Assembly (NCBI RefSeq): GCF_000158815.1
Contig: NZ_GG657738.1
Coordinates: forward strand, 757,742 to 795,473
DNA length: 37,732 nt
Source: Micromonospora sp. ATCC 39149
GTDB taxonomy: Bacteria; Actinomycetota; Actinomycetes; Mycobacteriales; Micromonosporaceae
Direction of reading: 5' to 3'
The position numbers and the translations under genes are program-made. Of this stretch, positions 10,013 through 18,668 are shown piece after piece. The stretch's first letter is position 1. Each line of letters opens with the position of its first letter. The notes beneath the pieces are model-generated. The model saw nothing but the letters and a program-made list of their open reading frames with translations, did no database searches and was not told the DNA's origin.

Positions 10013-10876
10013 ATGACCGACAATGGCACTCATCGTCTTGTCGTACTGGGTGCGGGCGTGATGGGCACCGGCATCACGGCGACCGCGCTGGGCCACGGGG
10101 TACCGGTCGTGCTGATCGACGTGGAAGACGTGACGCTCCAGCGGGCGCGCGACTCGGTCGAGCGGCAGCTTCGGCACGCCCGCCTGCTGGGCGCGACACC
10201 CGCCGACCGGCCTGCCGGCGCGCTGCTGACCAGCACCGACATCGGTGACGTCGGGACCGCCACGGCGGTCGTCGAAGCGGTGACCGAGTCGCCGGAGATC
10301 AAGCAGGCGGTGCTCACCGAGGTATCCCGGGCGATCTGGCCCGGCACCCCCATCATCTCCAACACCTCCGGCATCCCGATCAACGAGATGGCGAGCTGGG
10401 TGAGCCGGCCGGAGGAGGTGGTGGGGGCCCACTTCATGAACCCCACCTATCTCATCAGGACCGTCGAGGTGGTGCGGGGAACGGACACCGGCGAGGCGAC
10501 GATGACCGCGGTGGCCGCGCTGCTGGCCGCGATGGGCCGCGAAATGATCGTGGTGAACGACTCCCCCGGCTTCGTTACCAGCCGGCTGTTGCACCCGATG
10601 ATCAACGCGGCGGCCAGGCTGGTCGGGGCCGGTGTCGCCGACGCCGAGTCCGTGGACGCGCTGATGCAAAACTGCCTCGGCCACCCCACCGGCCCTTTGC
10701 GCACTGCCGACCTGATCGGAATCGACAATCTCGTGGACTCCCTCACCGTGTTGCACAAGCGCACCGGAGACGAGAGTTGCCGCCCGAGCGAGGTGCTGCT
10801 GAGCAAGGTGCGGGCGGGAGAACTCGGCCGCAAGTCCGGGCGCGGTTTCTACGATTACGGAAAGGCGTTGTCATGA
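10013..10876 (+). CDS. 3-hydroxyacyl-CoA dehydrogenase-like enzyme of methoxymalonyl-ACP biosynthesis
   Basis: This is a 287-residue NAD-dependent dehydrogenase. GGAGG at 10004-10008 precedes the ATG at 10013 and fixes the start. The Rossmann motif GAGVMG is at residues 13-18 (LVVLGAGVMGTGI). The catalytic-His loop GAHFMNP corresponds to HFFNP of the 3HCDH family, and the C-terminal 3HCDH domain ends in GRKSGRGFYDYG. In the methoxymalonyl pathway this family oxidises the ACP-bound glyceryl unit at C3. It is the first gene of a four-gene operon, and its stop overlaps the ACP start (ATGA). Regulation is probably through promoter 3. Confidence 0.92.
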   Translation: MTDNGTHRLVVLGAGVMGTGITATALGHGVPVVLIDVEDVTLQRARDSVERQLRHARLLGATPADRPAGALLTSTDIGDVGTATAVVEAVTESPEIKQAVLTEVSRAIWPGTPIISNTSGIPINEMASWVSRPEEVVGAHFMNPTYLIRTVEVVRGTDTGEATMTAVAALLAAMGREMIVVNDSPGFVTSRLLHPMINAAARLVGAGVADAESVDALMQNCLGHPTGPLRTADLIGIDNLVDSLTVLHKRTGDESCRPSEVLLSKVRAGELGRKSGRGFYDYGKALS

Positions 10877-11169
10877 CCATCGAACAGGAGACGGGGGAAG
10901 CGGTGGCGACGCCGGCCGGCATCGAGGAGCAGCTCGTCTCCTATCTGGAGGAGCGGACGAAGGCACGGGTCACCCCAGACCAGGACCTGTTCCGCTCCGG
11001 CGTGGTGTCGTCGATGTTCGCGATGGAGCTGATCGTCTACCTGGAGAAGGAGTACCAGGTGAGCATCGCCGGCGGCGACCTCAAGCTGGACAACTTCCGC
11101 TCCGTGGCCGCCATGACCAGCCTCCTGCTGAGGCTGCGCGGGTCGTCCGATGCGGTCGGCGATGCCTGA
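10873..11169 (+). CDS. Discrete acyl carrier protein of methoxymalonyl-ACP biosynthesis (FkbJ-like)
   Basis: This 98-residue carrier protein starts at the ATG at 10873, inside the stop of the dehydrogenase gene. The phosphopantetheine region reads FRSGVVSSMFAMELIVYLEKEY: the usual DSL is replaced by SSM, a variation known in stand-alone ACPs of methoxymalonyl pathways. It carries the glycerol-derived three-carbon unit while the dehydrogenases and methyltransferase act on it, then delivers it to a PKS acyltransferase. The last bases overlap the next gene. Confidence 0.9.
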   Translation: MTIEQETGEAVATPAGIEEQLVSYLEERTKARVTPDQDLFRSGVVSSMFAMELIVYLEKEYQVSIAGGDLKLDNFRSVAAMTSLLLRLRGSSDAVGDA

Positions 11170-12268
11170 CCTGACCGCCGAGGACCGGGCGTTCGTCGAC
11201 TCGCTCGTCGGCGACCAACCCGCCGGGTGGGACGTCGCTGGTGAGCTACCGGACGACGTGCTCCGCAAGCTGGGAACGCGCGGCCTGCTCTGCGCGCAGG
11301 TGCCGACCGCGCACGGCGGCATCGGGGCGAGCAGCCGCTCCAATGGCGAGTTCACCGCCCACGTGGGCAGCCTGTGCAGCTCCCTGCGCAGCGTCATGAC
11401 GTCGCAGGGCATGGCGGCGTGGACGGTGCAGAAGCTCGGCGACAGCGCCCAGCGGGCCGCCCACCTGAGGCGGCTGACCGGCGGGCAGCTCGCCGCCGTC
11501 TGCTTCAGCGAGCCCGCCGCGGGCAGTGACCTGGCCGCGATGGGGACCACCATCCGGCGCGTCGGCGACAGCGTCGTCGTCGACGGGCACAAGAAGTGGG
11601 CCACCGCGGCGGCATACGCGGACCTGCTGGTGGTTTTCGGTCGGTACGAGGACGGCGCGGCAGCCGTGGTGGTGCCGACCTCGGCCCCCGGGGTACGCGT
11701 CGAGCGGGTGATCGACCCGTTGGGCTGTCGCGCCGCCGGGCACGCGCACGTACGGCTGGACGACGTCCGCCTCCCGGCGGACAGCCTGCTCGGCGGGGTC
11801 GCCCAGGGCCTGCCGCTGCTGGTCACCACCGCGCTGGCATACGGCAGGTTCTCGGTCGCCTGGGGTTGCGTCGGCATCCTGCGGGCCTGCCGCACGGCGG
11901 CGGCGGAGCACGCGTCCACCCGCCAGCAGTTCGGCCGTCCCATCGCGGAGCATCAACTCGTCGCCCGGCACCTCGCCGAGCTGTACATCGCCGAGCAGAC
12001 CGCCTCCCGGGTGTGTGAGCACGCCAGCGACTGTTGGGACGCCGGCTCGCCCGAGGTGGTGGTGGCCACGGTGCTGGCCAAGCACGTCGCCGCGGGCAAC
12101 GCCGCCCGGGGTGCCGGCTCGGCCGTGCAGGTGCTGGCCTCCGCCGCGGCCACGGACGGGCACGTGGTCGCCCGCGCGTACCGGGACGCCAAGTTGATGG
12201 AGATCATCGAAGGCAGCAGCGAGATCTGCCAGCTGATCCTCGCCGAACACGCCACGTCGGTGCGGTGA
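11162..12268 (+). CDS. Acyl-CoA dehydrogenase-like flavoenzyme of methoxymalonyl-ACP biosynthesis (FkbI-like)
   Basis: The ATG at 11162 overlaps the ACP stop by 8 bases; an in-frame ATG at 11150 is also possible and neither has a strong ribosome site. The 368-residue protein follows the acyl-CoA dehydrogenase order: a helical N-domain, the CFSEPAAGSDLAAMGT flavin-binding strand region, a beta domain (VVVDGHKKWATAAAYADLLVVF), and a C-terminal helical domain with TRQQFGRPIAEHQLVARHLAEL and EIIEGSSEIC. Glu350 in this last segment is at the position of the usual catalytic base. In this pathway it works with the 3-hydroxyacyl dehydrogenase to oxidise the ACP-bound unit to hydroxymalonyl-ACP. A 59-base gap separates it from the FkbH-like gene. 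Confidence 0.92.
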   Translation: MPDLTAEDRAFVDSLVGDQPAGWDVAGELPDDVLRKLGTRGLLCAQVPTAHGGIGASSRSNGEFTAHVGSLCSSLRSVMTSQGMAAWTVQKLGDSAQRAAHLRRLTGGQLAAVCFSEPAAGSDLAAMGTTIRRVGDSVVVDGHKKWATAAAYADLLVVFGRYEDGAAAVVVPTSAPGVRVERVIDPLGCRAAGHAHVRLDDVRLPADSLLGGVAQGLPLLVTTALAYGRFSVAWGCVGILRACRTAAAEHASTRQQFGRPIAEHQLVARHLAELYIAEQTASRVCEHASDCWDAGSPEVVVATVLAKHVAAGNAARGAGSAVQVLASAAATDGHVVARAYRDAKLMEIIEGSSEICQLILAEHATSVR

Positions 12269-12327
12269 CCGGCGACGCGCCGGCCTGCGGCGCACCATCC
12301 GTCCGATCAGGAGAGAACGAGGAAGCC

Positions 12328-13443
12328 GTGGCCGAGTCACCCACCCTGATCAAGTGCCTGGTCTGGGACCTGGACAACACCCTGTGGAAGGGCACCCTGC
12401 TCGAGGACGACCAGGTTAGCGTCGCCGACGACGTCCGGCGGGTCGTGCAGACCCTCGACGCGCGCGGCATCCTCCAGTCGGTCGCCAGCAAGAACGATCA
12501 CGATCTGGCCTGGCGCAAGCTGGAAGAGCTGGGCCTGGCCGAGTACTTCGTGCTGCCCCGCATCAACTGGGGACGCAAGTCGGACTCGGTGCTGCACGTC
12601 GCCGACCGGCTGCGGTTCGCGCAGGGCACCATCGCGTTCGTCGACGACCAGCCGGCGGAGCGGGCCGAGGTGCAGTTCCGCGCGCCGGCGGTCCGGTGCT
12701 ACCGGGCGGAGGACGTCGCCGCCCTGCTGGACCGGCCCGAGTTCAACCCCCCGACGGTGACCGTCGACGCGGCTCGCCGGCGGCTGATGTACCAGGCGAG
12801 CTTTCGCCGGGAGGAGGCCCAGGCGACGTTCACCGGGCCGGACGAGGAGTTCCTGCACTCGTTGCGCCTGCGGATGACGATCGAGCGGGCCACCGAAACG
12901 GAGCTCGACCGGGTCGAGGAGCTTACGCTGCGGACCAGCCAAATGAACGCGACCGGGGTGCACTACTCCGACGCGACGCTGCGCGGGCTGCTGGACGACC
13001 CGGGGCACGAGGTCCTGGTGACCACGATGGCCGACCGGTTCGGCCCGCACGGCGCCGTCGGCGTCCTGCTGCTGGCGGCCTCCGAGCGGGTGTGGCATCT
13101 CAAGCTCCTGGCGACCTCCTGCCGGGTGGTGTCGTTCGGCGCCGGCTCGCTGATCCTCAACTGGTTGACCGACCAGGCGTCGCGCGCCAGGGTCCACCTA
13201 GTCGCGGACTTCCGGCGTACCGACCGCAACCGGATGATGGACGTCGCCTACCGGCTGGCCGGTTACGGCGACGATCCGTGCGACTGTCTGGCCAAGGTCC
13301 CCCCGGCCGACGCGCCGGAGATCCAGCGCCTACACCTCGTGCCCGCACGGCGCGACCTTTCGACCGTGATCACCTTGACCGCCCCGAACCTGGCTCGGGA
13401 GCGCCGCCGCCCGCTGACGCCGCCGGCCGCCCGCCCGCGCTGA
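12328..13443 (+). CDS. FkbH-like HAD-family glyceryl-ACP synthase
   Basis: This 371-residue protein begins at GTG 12328, with GAGGA 4 bases upstream and a second purine-rich run (GGAGAG) just before. The HAD-like nucleophile motif DLDNTLW starts at residue 14 (Asp14 and Asp16). Later come SKNDHDLAWRKLEEL, INWGRKSDSV and IAFVDDQPAERAEV, all typical of FkbH. The C-terminal half (from about residue 175) has the GNAT-like fold seen in this family: LTLRTSQMNATGVHYSD and GAGSLILNWLTDQA. FkbH proteins take 1,3-bisphosphoglycerate, dephosphorylate it and load glyceryl onto the discrete ACP, the first step of methoxymalonyl-ACP formation. It is the last gene of the operon and is followed by a perfect 14-bp hairpin. 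Confidence 0.95.
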   Translation: MAESPTLIKCLVWDLDNTLWKGTLLEDDQVSVADDVRRVVQTLDARGILQSVASKNDHDLAWRKLEELGLAEYFVLPRINWGRKSDSVLHVADRLRFAQGTIAFVDDQPAERAEVQFRAPAVRCYRAEDVAALLDRPEFNPPTVTVDAARRRLMYQASFRREEAQATFTGPDEEFLHSLRLRMTIERATETELDRVEELTLRTSQMNATGVHYSDATLRGLLDDPGHEVLVTTMADRFGPHGAVGVLLLAASERVWHLKLLATSCRVVSFGAGSLILNWLTDQASRARVHLVADFRRTDRNRMMDVAYRLAGYGDDPCDCLAKVPPADAPEIQRLHLVPARRDLSTVITLTAPNLARERRRPLTPPAARPR

Positions 13444-13476
13444 CGCCGCCGGCCCGCCATCCGCGCTGCGCCCGCC

Positions 13477-13510
13477 ACCTCGCCCCCGCCCTCTATGGCG
13501 GGGGCGAGGT
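13477..13510 (+). terminator. Hairpin terminator of the methoxymalonyl-ACP operon
   Basis: A perfect 14-bp inverted repeat (13477-13490 and 13497-13510) with a 6-base loop begins 33 bases after the FkbH-like stop. A further palindromic GC-rich run lies at about 13521-13547. Confidence 0.88.
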
Positions 13511-13744
13511 CGTGTGGGGACCCGGGCGGCGCCGCCCGGCGCCCGGGCCCACCGGGTACGCCGACGCGCTCTGGCCGGCCGACCGGTCGACCGGTTCGCA
13601 AAACGCCCAAAAAGGCCCTCCGCCCTTTCATTTCCGAATCGTGGTTTATCGAGGGCGCAAACGCATCCCCGCCGTCGCGGCGGCAACCACCCGCCCCCCT
13701 TACGCCGAGTAACCAGCACGAACACGGCCCGGAATAACTACAGC

Positions 13745-13773
13745 TTGGCTGGCCTTGGTGTCGATGCTAAGGT
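13745..13773 (+). promoter_or_regulatory. Candidate sigma-70-type promoter upstream of the regulator genes
   Basis: TTGGCT (13745-13750), a 17-base spacer and TAAGGT (13768-13773) sit in an A/T-richer stretch. The predicted start near 13780 would leave about 47 bases before the small ORF at 13827. It does not share the AGGGG layout of the three cluster promoters. Confidence 0.4.
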
Positions 13774-13826
13774 TCATCCGAGACCGGCGACACGTCTCCG
13801 TTTAGCGATATGGGAGGTAGCTTCCG

Positions 13827-13949
13827 ATGGCAGCCACAGAAGCACCGATATCGACGGGACACAGGCGCACTGTCCGCGGCCGAACACCGGGCCCGAACGA
13901 ATCCGCAGGCCACACCCTTCCGCCGACATCGGTCGACAGGGTCCGGTGA
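13827..13949 (+). CDS. Small 40-residue ORF with a strong ribosome site, function unknown
   Basis: The ATG at 13827 lies 8 bases after GGGAGGT (13812-13818), the best ribosome site in the 0.9 kb between the FkbH-like gene and the first LuxR regulator. A plausible promoter is just upstream. The 40-residue product starts MAATEAPISTGHRRTVRGR, is basic and Pro/Thr-rich, and has no membrane segment or Cys. No family is recognised. It could be a leader ORF for the downstream regulator, a small peptide, or chance. Codon use is weak evidence over this length. Confidence 0.3.
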   Translation: MAATEAPISTGHRRTVRGRTPGPNESAGHTLPPTSVDRVR

Positions 13950-14397
13950 GCCAACAACCCTCGGACATCCATTCCGAAAAGCGCTGGCCACCATCCGTGC
14001 CAACGGCGGCCGAAACCGACCTCGTCGGCACTGCCCTTTCCCAGACCGATGCCGCCGGGGGCGGCGAGCAGGTAGCCTCGTCCGCTGCGGTGACGGCGGT
14101 CGTCGACCGGCCACCCGCACGACCTTTCCCACCGGTCCCCGGACGCGGCGGATCGAACCCGGGGCCGAGCAGGACCGGTTTGGCGACGATCCCGCTGCCC
14201 AACGTCTTGCACCACGGAGGAACGCCGCCGCGTGACGCGCGCACGGTCGCCGTTCACCCGGCGGCACCGTCCGGCGGCCGGCCCGACACCCCTGCCACCG
14301 CCCGGCCAACGGCGCTCCGGGAACCGGAACACCTCGTCTACGCAGTGGATCCCGCGCCTGTCACCGGGCGCATCAATACGTCTTGGCGGCTCAAATC
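13950..14397. other. Stretch without a supported gene before the first LuxR regulator
   Basis: Several frames are open here on both strands, but all translate to low-complexity Arg/Pro-rich sequence with no recognisable domain and no good ribosome site. It may be the long leader of the following regulator gene, or decayed coding DNA, for example the lost N-terminal ATPase part of that regulator. Confidence 0.4.
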
Positions 14398-16145
14398 ATG
14401 CACTACACCGTGCGCCCAGAACAGGCGGTAGCTCCGATCCCCACACGGGAGACCGCCGAACAACCACCCTCCGCGGCAACACATCAGAAACCAGCCAGAA
14501 ATTCGGTGGCGGGCGCGCGGTTGTACCCATACGCTCGATCAAAGAACAGTTCTGCCGAGCACTCCGACGACAGGCCGCGATCCGTCTGCAGGAATCCGTC
14601 GGAAGAACTGGTACTACGCCTGCTGGCAGCCTTTCCTGGGCCCTTCGACCTGGAAGCAGCGATAGTTATCTGCTCCGGGGCACAGCTCGGTCACGAGAGT
14701 GTGCTCGATTCGATCAGACATCTCTACGACCATGGCCTCATCGAGTCCGTGCACGACGGCTCCGAACGACGACGGTTCCGGCTCGCCGCGCGGCAGCGGG
14801 TGCTCAGGGCCGAGTTGGAGGCGTCCGGCGAGCTGCCCCGGCTGCGGGAGCGGATCGTCGACTGGATGTGGGAACACGCCGTCGTCCTGGACAAGGTGTT
14901 CGAGCTGCCCCGATTCGAGCTCCAGTGGTTCCTCGACCGGATGGACTGTCTGTCGATGGCGGTCCAGTTCACCCGGGAGAGCTCCAGGACGGACGACCGG
15001 CACGACCTTCTCGCCCTGGCGCTCGTGCACTGCCACCTGCACCTCGGGCAGACCGAGGAGGGAAACGCCCTGATCGAGAGGACACTGAGCCGCAACCCCG
15101 GGTCCCGCCACTGGGCCGACCTGAGCCTGCTCAGCGCCTGGACGAAGCAGGCCGACGACAACACCGACCTGCTGTCCCTCGCCCAGACCGCCCTGCCGCG
15201 GGCCCGCAGCGCCGGCAGCCAGGGGCAGATCATCCGCACCCTGACGACGCTGGCCCTGGCGTACAGCGGCGTGGGCGCGCACCGGCTCGGCTCGATCTAC
15301 CTGCGCAGGGCGACCATGCTCGCCCGTCAGGTGGACGACTTCACCTCCGCGCTGTGCGCGCACGCTCACGCCTGGGTGCTGCTCGGGGCGCGGCAGCCGC
15401 TGGAGGCGTCCGCCACCCTGGCCACCACGCTGCCCGAGTTCGAGCACCAGCCACTCCGTCGCAGCTCGGCGACTTCCTGTTCGTGGCGGGCACGGTGGAC
15501 CTGTGGATGCAGGACGCCCGCTCGGCGGAGGCACGGCTACGCCGGTCCGTCCAGGTCCACCTGACCCGGGCCCGGGGTCAACGGGCGATTGCGGACGCGC
15601 GGCTCGTCTACCCGGTGGAGGCGCTGGCCCTGGCGGCGCTGCGGCAGGGGCGCGCGTACCGCTGCCTCGCCCTGCTCACGATGGCCGACGCCCTCTCCGC
15701 CGACCGGCCGAGGCGGGTGCCGGCGTGGTGGATGCACGTCCTGGCCGACGCCCGCTCCTCGGCGCACGCCCTGCTCGGTCAGGACGAGGCGGAACGGATC
15801 TCCGCGGCGGTGCAGGGTTTCACCTTTCCCCGCGTCGTCTCCTACATCATCGAGGGAGTCGACGAGCTGGCCCGGACCGAGAGCTGCGGGCTCACCCAGC
15901 GTCAGCTCGAAATCGCGGTGCTCGTCACCAAGGGCTTCTCCACCTCTGAGATCTCCGGTTTCCTCGGCATCACGAAGTCCACGATCTCCTCCCACATAAG
16001 ACAGATGTACTACAAACTCGGCATCCGCTCGCGTACGGAGCTGGCCGCCTGGGTGGCCAGCTGCCAGCCTGGTCTCTACACGAACCCGCCCGGCTCCGCC
16101 TACGAGACCTACGGGCGGACGCATCCGGGCCGCAGCGCCGCATAG
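14398..16145 (+). CDS. LuxR-type regulator lacking an ATPase domain, frameshifted near 15455
   Basis: Two overlapping frames together encode one regulator of about 580 residues. The first (14398 to about 15465) gives a winged-helix-like region (SEELVLRLLAAFPGPFDLEAAIVICSG through VFELPRFELQWFLDR) and TPR-like helices. The second frame continues from SQLGDFLFVAGTVDLWMQDARSAEARLRRS to a C-terminal LuxR helix-turn-helix: LTQRQLEIAVLVTKGFSTSEISGFLGITKSTISSHIRQMYYKLGIRSRTELAAWV. Adding one base near 15455 joins them. No Walker A or B motif is present. The layout matches the part of the next gene that follows its NB-ARC/STAND domain, so this looks like an ATPase-less relative of its neighbour. The start is uncertain: TTG 14383 or ATG 14398, with no strong ribosome site. 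Whether the frameshift is real or a sequence error cannot be told here. Confidence 0.75.
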
Positions 16146-16226
16146 CCGGCATGGGCGACGCGAGGTTCACCGACCGGTCCCGGCCGACTGCCACGGGCTG
16201 AGACGAGCTTTGACGGTTAGGCTGAC

Positions 16227-18668
16227 ATGAATTCACTACCGAGTGTCTACTGCGTCACCTGCGGACGACGGGTCGCGGTCAGGGGCGACACCCGCAGGGC
16301 GGTGCCGCAGCGGCTGTACTGCTCGGACGCGTGCCGCCAACGCGCGTACCGACAGCGTGTCGCGAGGCGGCGCACCACGCCGACGGCGAGTGCGCCGGCG
16401 CTGCCCGACAGCCCGTGGGGATCCGCCGCCATTCCCCGGCAGTTGGGCAAGTTCGTCGGCCGGGACCGGGAGCTGCGGCTACTGGCCAACCTCTCGGCGA
16501 ACACGCTGCTGACGATCACCGGCCCGCCCGGCGTCGGCAAGAGCCGGCTGGCGCACCACCACGTCCGGCGGATGCGCGAGCTCCAGCGGTTGACCCGTGT
16601 CCGGTGGGCCGACCTGGCGCCCGCCGCGCTCGCCGGGGACGGCCAGTCGCACTCGATCACGGAGACGCTGCGCAGCATGGGTGACGGCCACGCCGTGTGG
16701 TGCGACGCCAACCGCGAGCACCCGTCCACGCTGGTCGTCGACAACGCCGACGTGGACCTCGACGAGTGCGCCAAGCTCGTGATGCACCTGGTGTCCGCCT
16801 GCCCGCAGATGAAGATCCTGATCACCAGCCGGGAACCGCTGCGGGTGCCCGGCGAGGTCGTCTTCGGGCTCAACCCCCTACCGCTGCCACCGGCGACGGA
16901 GCATCCCACCATCCGCGACCTTCTGCAGTCCGACGCCATGCAGCTGTTCGTCGAGCGGGCGTCGACCGGCAATCCCGGTTTCACGCTCAGCGAGCACAAC
17001 GCCCACGCGGTCGCCGAGGTGTGCCGGGAGCTGGACGGTGTGCCCCTGTTCCTGGAACTCGCCGCCTCGCGCGTGGGCATCCTCTCCATCACCGAACTGC
17101 TCTCCCGGCTTCGCCAGCCGGTTACCGTGCTGACCTCGGGCAGCCGCACGGCGAGCGTCCGGCACAGCAGCTTCCGGGCCGCGCTGGACGCCAGCTACGA
17201 CCTCCTCGACGACCAGGAGAGAGCGGTGTTCCGCCAGCTCTCCGTACTGTCCGAGCCGTTCGGGCTGGGGCTGGCCATGGCCGTCTGCGGGTTCGACGAG
17301 CGCGGCGAGGCGAACATGATCGAACTGTTGGCCCGGCTCCAGGCCAAGAGCCTTCTCATCGCCTCGACGAACGCGTTCGAGCAGACGGAGTTCCGTCAAC
17401 TCACCCCGATCCGGCACTACGGCAGCGACCGGTTGGACGCCGCCGGCGAGACCGACGAGGTGTGGGACCGCCTCGCCACCTGGACGACGGCGGCCGCCCG
17501 CCAGGTCCTCGACCTGCGACCCGGTTTCGGGCCACCGCCGTCGCCGTCGATCCAGCACTACATCGCCCGGACGGCAGAGTGGGCGATGCGCCGCGACGAC
17601 CAGCGAACGGTCCCGCTCGCCGCGGCGCTCGTCCGCTACGGCACGGCCCTCGGTCAGAGCGCGCTGGTCCAGCACCTCTCCCACCGGGCGCTGTTGCTGA
17701 GCTGCGACGACACCGACCGGGTCCGGCTGCTGACCGAGATGGCGGCGATGCAGCAGGCGACGGGCAACGTGACCGGCGCGGAGTCGTTGTCCCGGCAGGC
17801 CGTCCTGATCTCCCGTCGGCTGCCCGACCGCCGTCTGCACCGGCGGGCGCTCGTCGCGCTCGCCGCCAGTGAACGCGCCCTGGGTCACCTCGCCGACGCA
17901 CAGGCCAACGCGAGACAGGCACTCCAGCTCGCGCAGTCGGGCGAGGATCCGGAGGGAGTCGCCGAGTGCGTGGAGAGCCTCGCCACCACCGCCGCCGTCG
18001 CCGGCCGGCTGACCGAGGCCGCCCGGCTGGTCGTCGACCTCACCCGCGTCCTGCGCTCGCTCGACGGGGCTGCCGCCGCCGGGGTCCAGTGCGCGTTGGG
18101 CGAGATCGCGCTGCTGCAGGGCGACGTGCACCGCGCCGAACAGCACGCGCTGGACGCGGCACGCGGATTGCGGGACGCCCCGGAGCTGTTCGGCCGGCCG
18201 CTGGTCCTGCTGGCGGTGGTGGCGCTGCGCCGCGGCGACCGCCGGCGCACCCTGTACCTGTTGCAGAACGCGCACGCCCTGCGCAACCGTCTCGGCCATC
18301 ACCACACCAGCCCGCTGGAGTCGCTGGTCGAGACCGAACTGCGCGGCTTCGTCTCCTCGTGCGACCCGGGCGAGGTCGCCCAGGCACGCTCGGCGGCGGA
18401 CTCCACCTCCACCGACTTCCTCCAGACATACGCCCTGAGCAGCAGCCCGATGGACCAGCCGGTGAGCGAGCCGTCGGCCGACTCGCTCACCCGCCGGCAA
18501 CTGGTCATCGCCATGCTCGTGGCGGAGGGGTTCACCAACCGCCAGATTGCCAACCGCATCGGCGCTTCCCCCCGTACCGTCGCCGCCGAGCTGGCCCGGA
18601 TCCGCAGCGCCCTGCACCTGCGGTCCCGGGCCCAGCTCGCCGGCTGGGCGCAGGCCATCCTGCGCTAG
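16227..18668 (+). CDS. Zinc ribbon-STAND ATPase-LuxR regulator
   Basis: This is an 813-residue regulator. The N-terminus has a four-cysteine zinc ribbon: Cys9-x2-Cys12, then YCSDACRQRAYRQR with Cys32-x3-Cys36. A STAND/NB-ARC-like ATPase follows: VGRDRELRLLANL, Walker A GPPGVGKS at 99-106, Walker B LVVDN at 169-173 and the TSREPLRVPGE segment. A winged-helix and TPR-rich middle leads to a C-terminal LuxR helix-turn-helix (LTRRQLVIAMLVAEGFTNRQIANRIGASPRTVAAELARIRSALHLRSRAQL). Large regulators of this type are usually pathway-specific activators of polyketide clusters. The zinc ribbon is an unusual addition. The gene follows the ATPase-less regulator by 81 bases, and its stop directly abuts the stop of the convergent third regulator. 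It is a candidate activator for the three repeat-bearing promoters. Confidence 0.9.
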   Translation: MNSLPSVYCVTCGRRVAVRGDTRRAVPQRLYCSDACRQRAYRQRVARRRTTPTASAPALPDSPWGSAAIPRQLGKFVGRDRELRLLANLSANTLLTITGPPGVGKSRLAHHHVRRMRELQRLTRVRWADLAPAALAGDGQSHSITETLRSMGDGHAVWCDANREHPSTLVVDNADVDLDECAKLVMHLVSACPQMKILITSREPLRVPGEVVFGLNPLPLPPATEHPTIRDLLQSDAMQLFVERASTGNPGFTLSEHNAHAVAEVCRELDGVPLFLELAASRVGILSITELLSRLRQPVTVLTSGSRTASVRHSSFRAALDASYDLLDDQERAVFRQLSVLSEPFGLGLAMAVCGFDERGEANMIELLARLQAKSLLIASTNAFEQTEFRQLTPIRHYGSDRLDAAGETDEVWDRLATWTTAAARQVLDLRPGFGPPPSPSIQHYIARTAEWAMRRDDQRTVPLAAALVRYGTALGQSALVQHLSHRALLLSCDDTDRVRLLTEMAAMQQATGNVTGAESLSRQAVLISRRLPDRRLHRRALVALAASERALGHLADAQANARQALQLAQSGEDPEGVAECVESLATTAAVAGRLTEAARLVVDLTRVLRSLDGAAAAGVQCALGEIALLQGDVHRAEQHALDAARGLRDAPELFGRPLVLLAVVALRRGDRRRTLYLLQNAHALRNRLGHHHTSPLESLVETELRGFVSSCDPGEVAQARSAADSTSTDFLQTYALSSSPMDQPVSEPSADSLTRRQLVIAMLVAEGFTNRQIANRIGASPRTVAAELARIRSALHLRSRAQLAGWAQAILR

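Noticed and set aside
15440..15475. Programmed ribosomal frameshift in the first LuxR regulator
   Set aside because: No slippery heptamer or downstream pseudoknot-like structure was seen; a simple one-base indel explains the two frames better.
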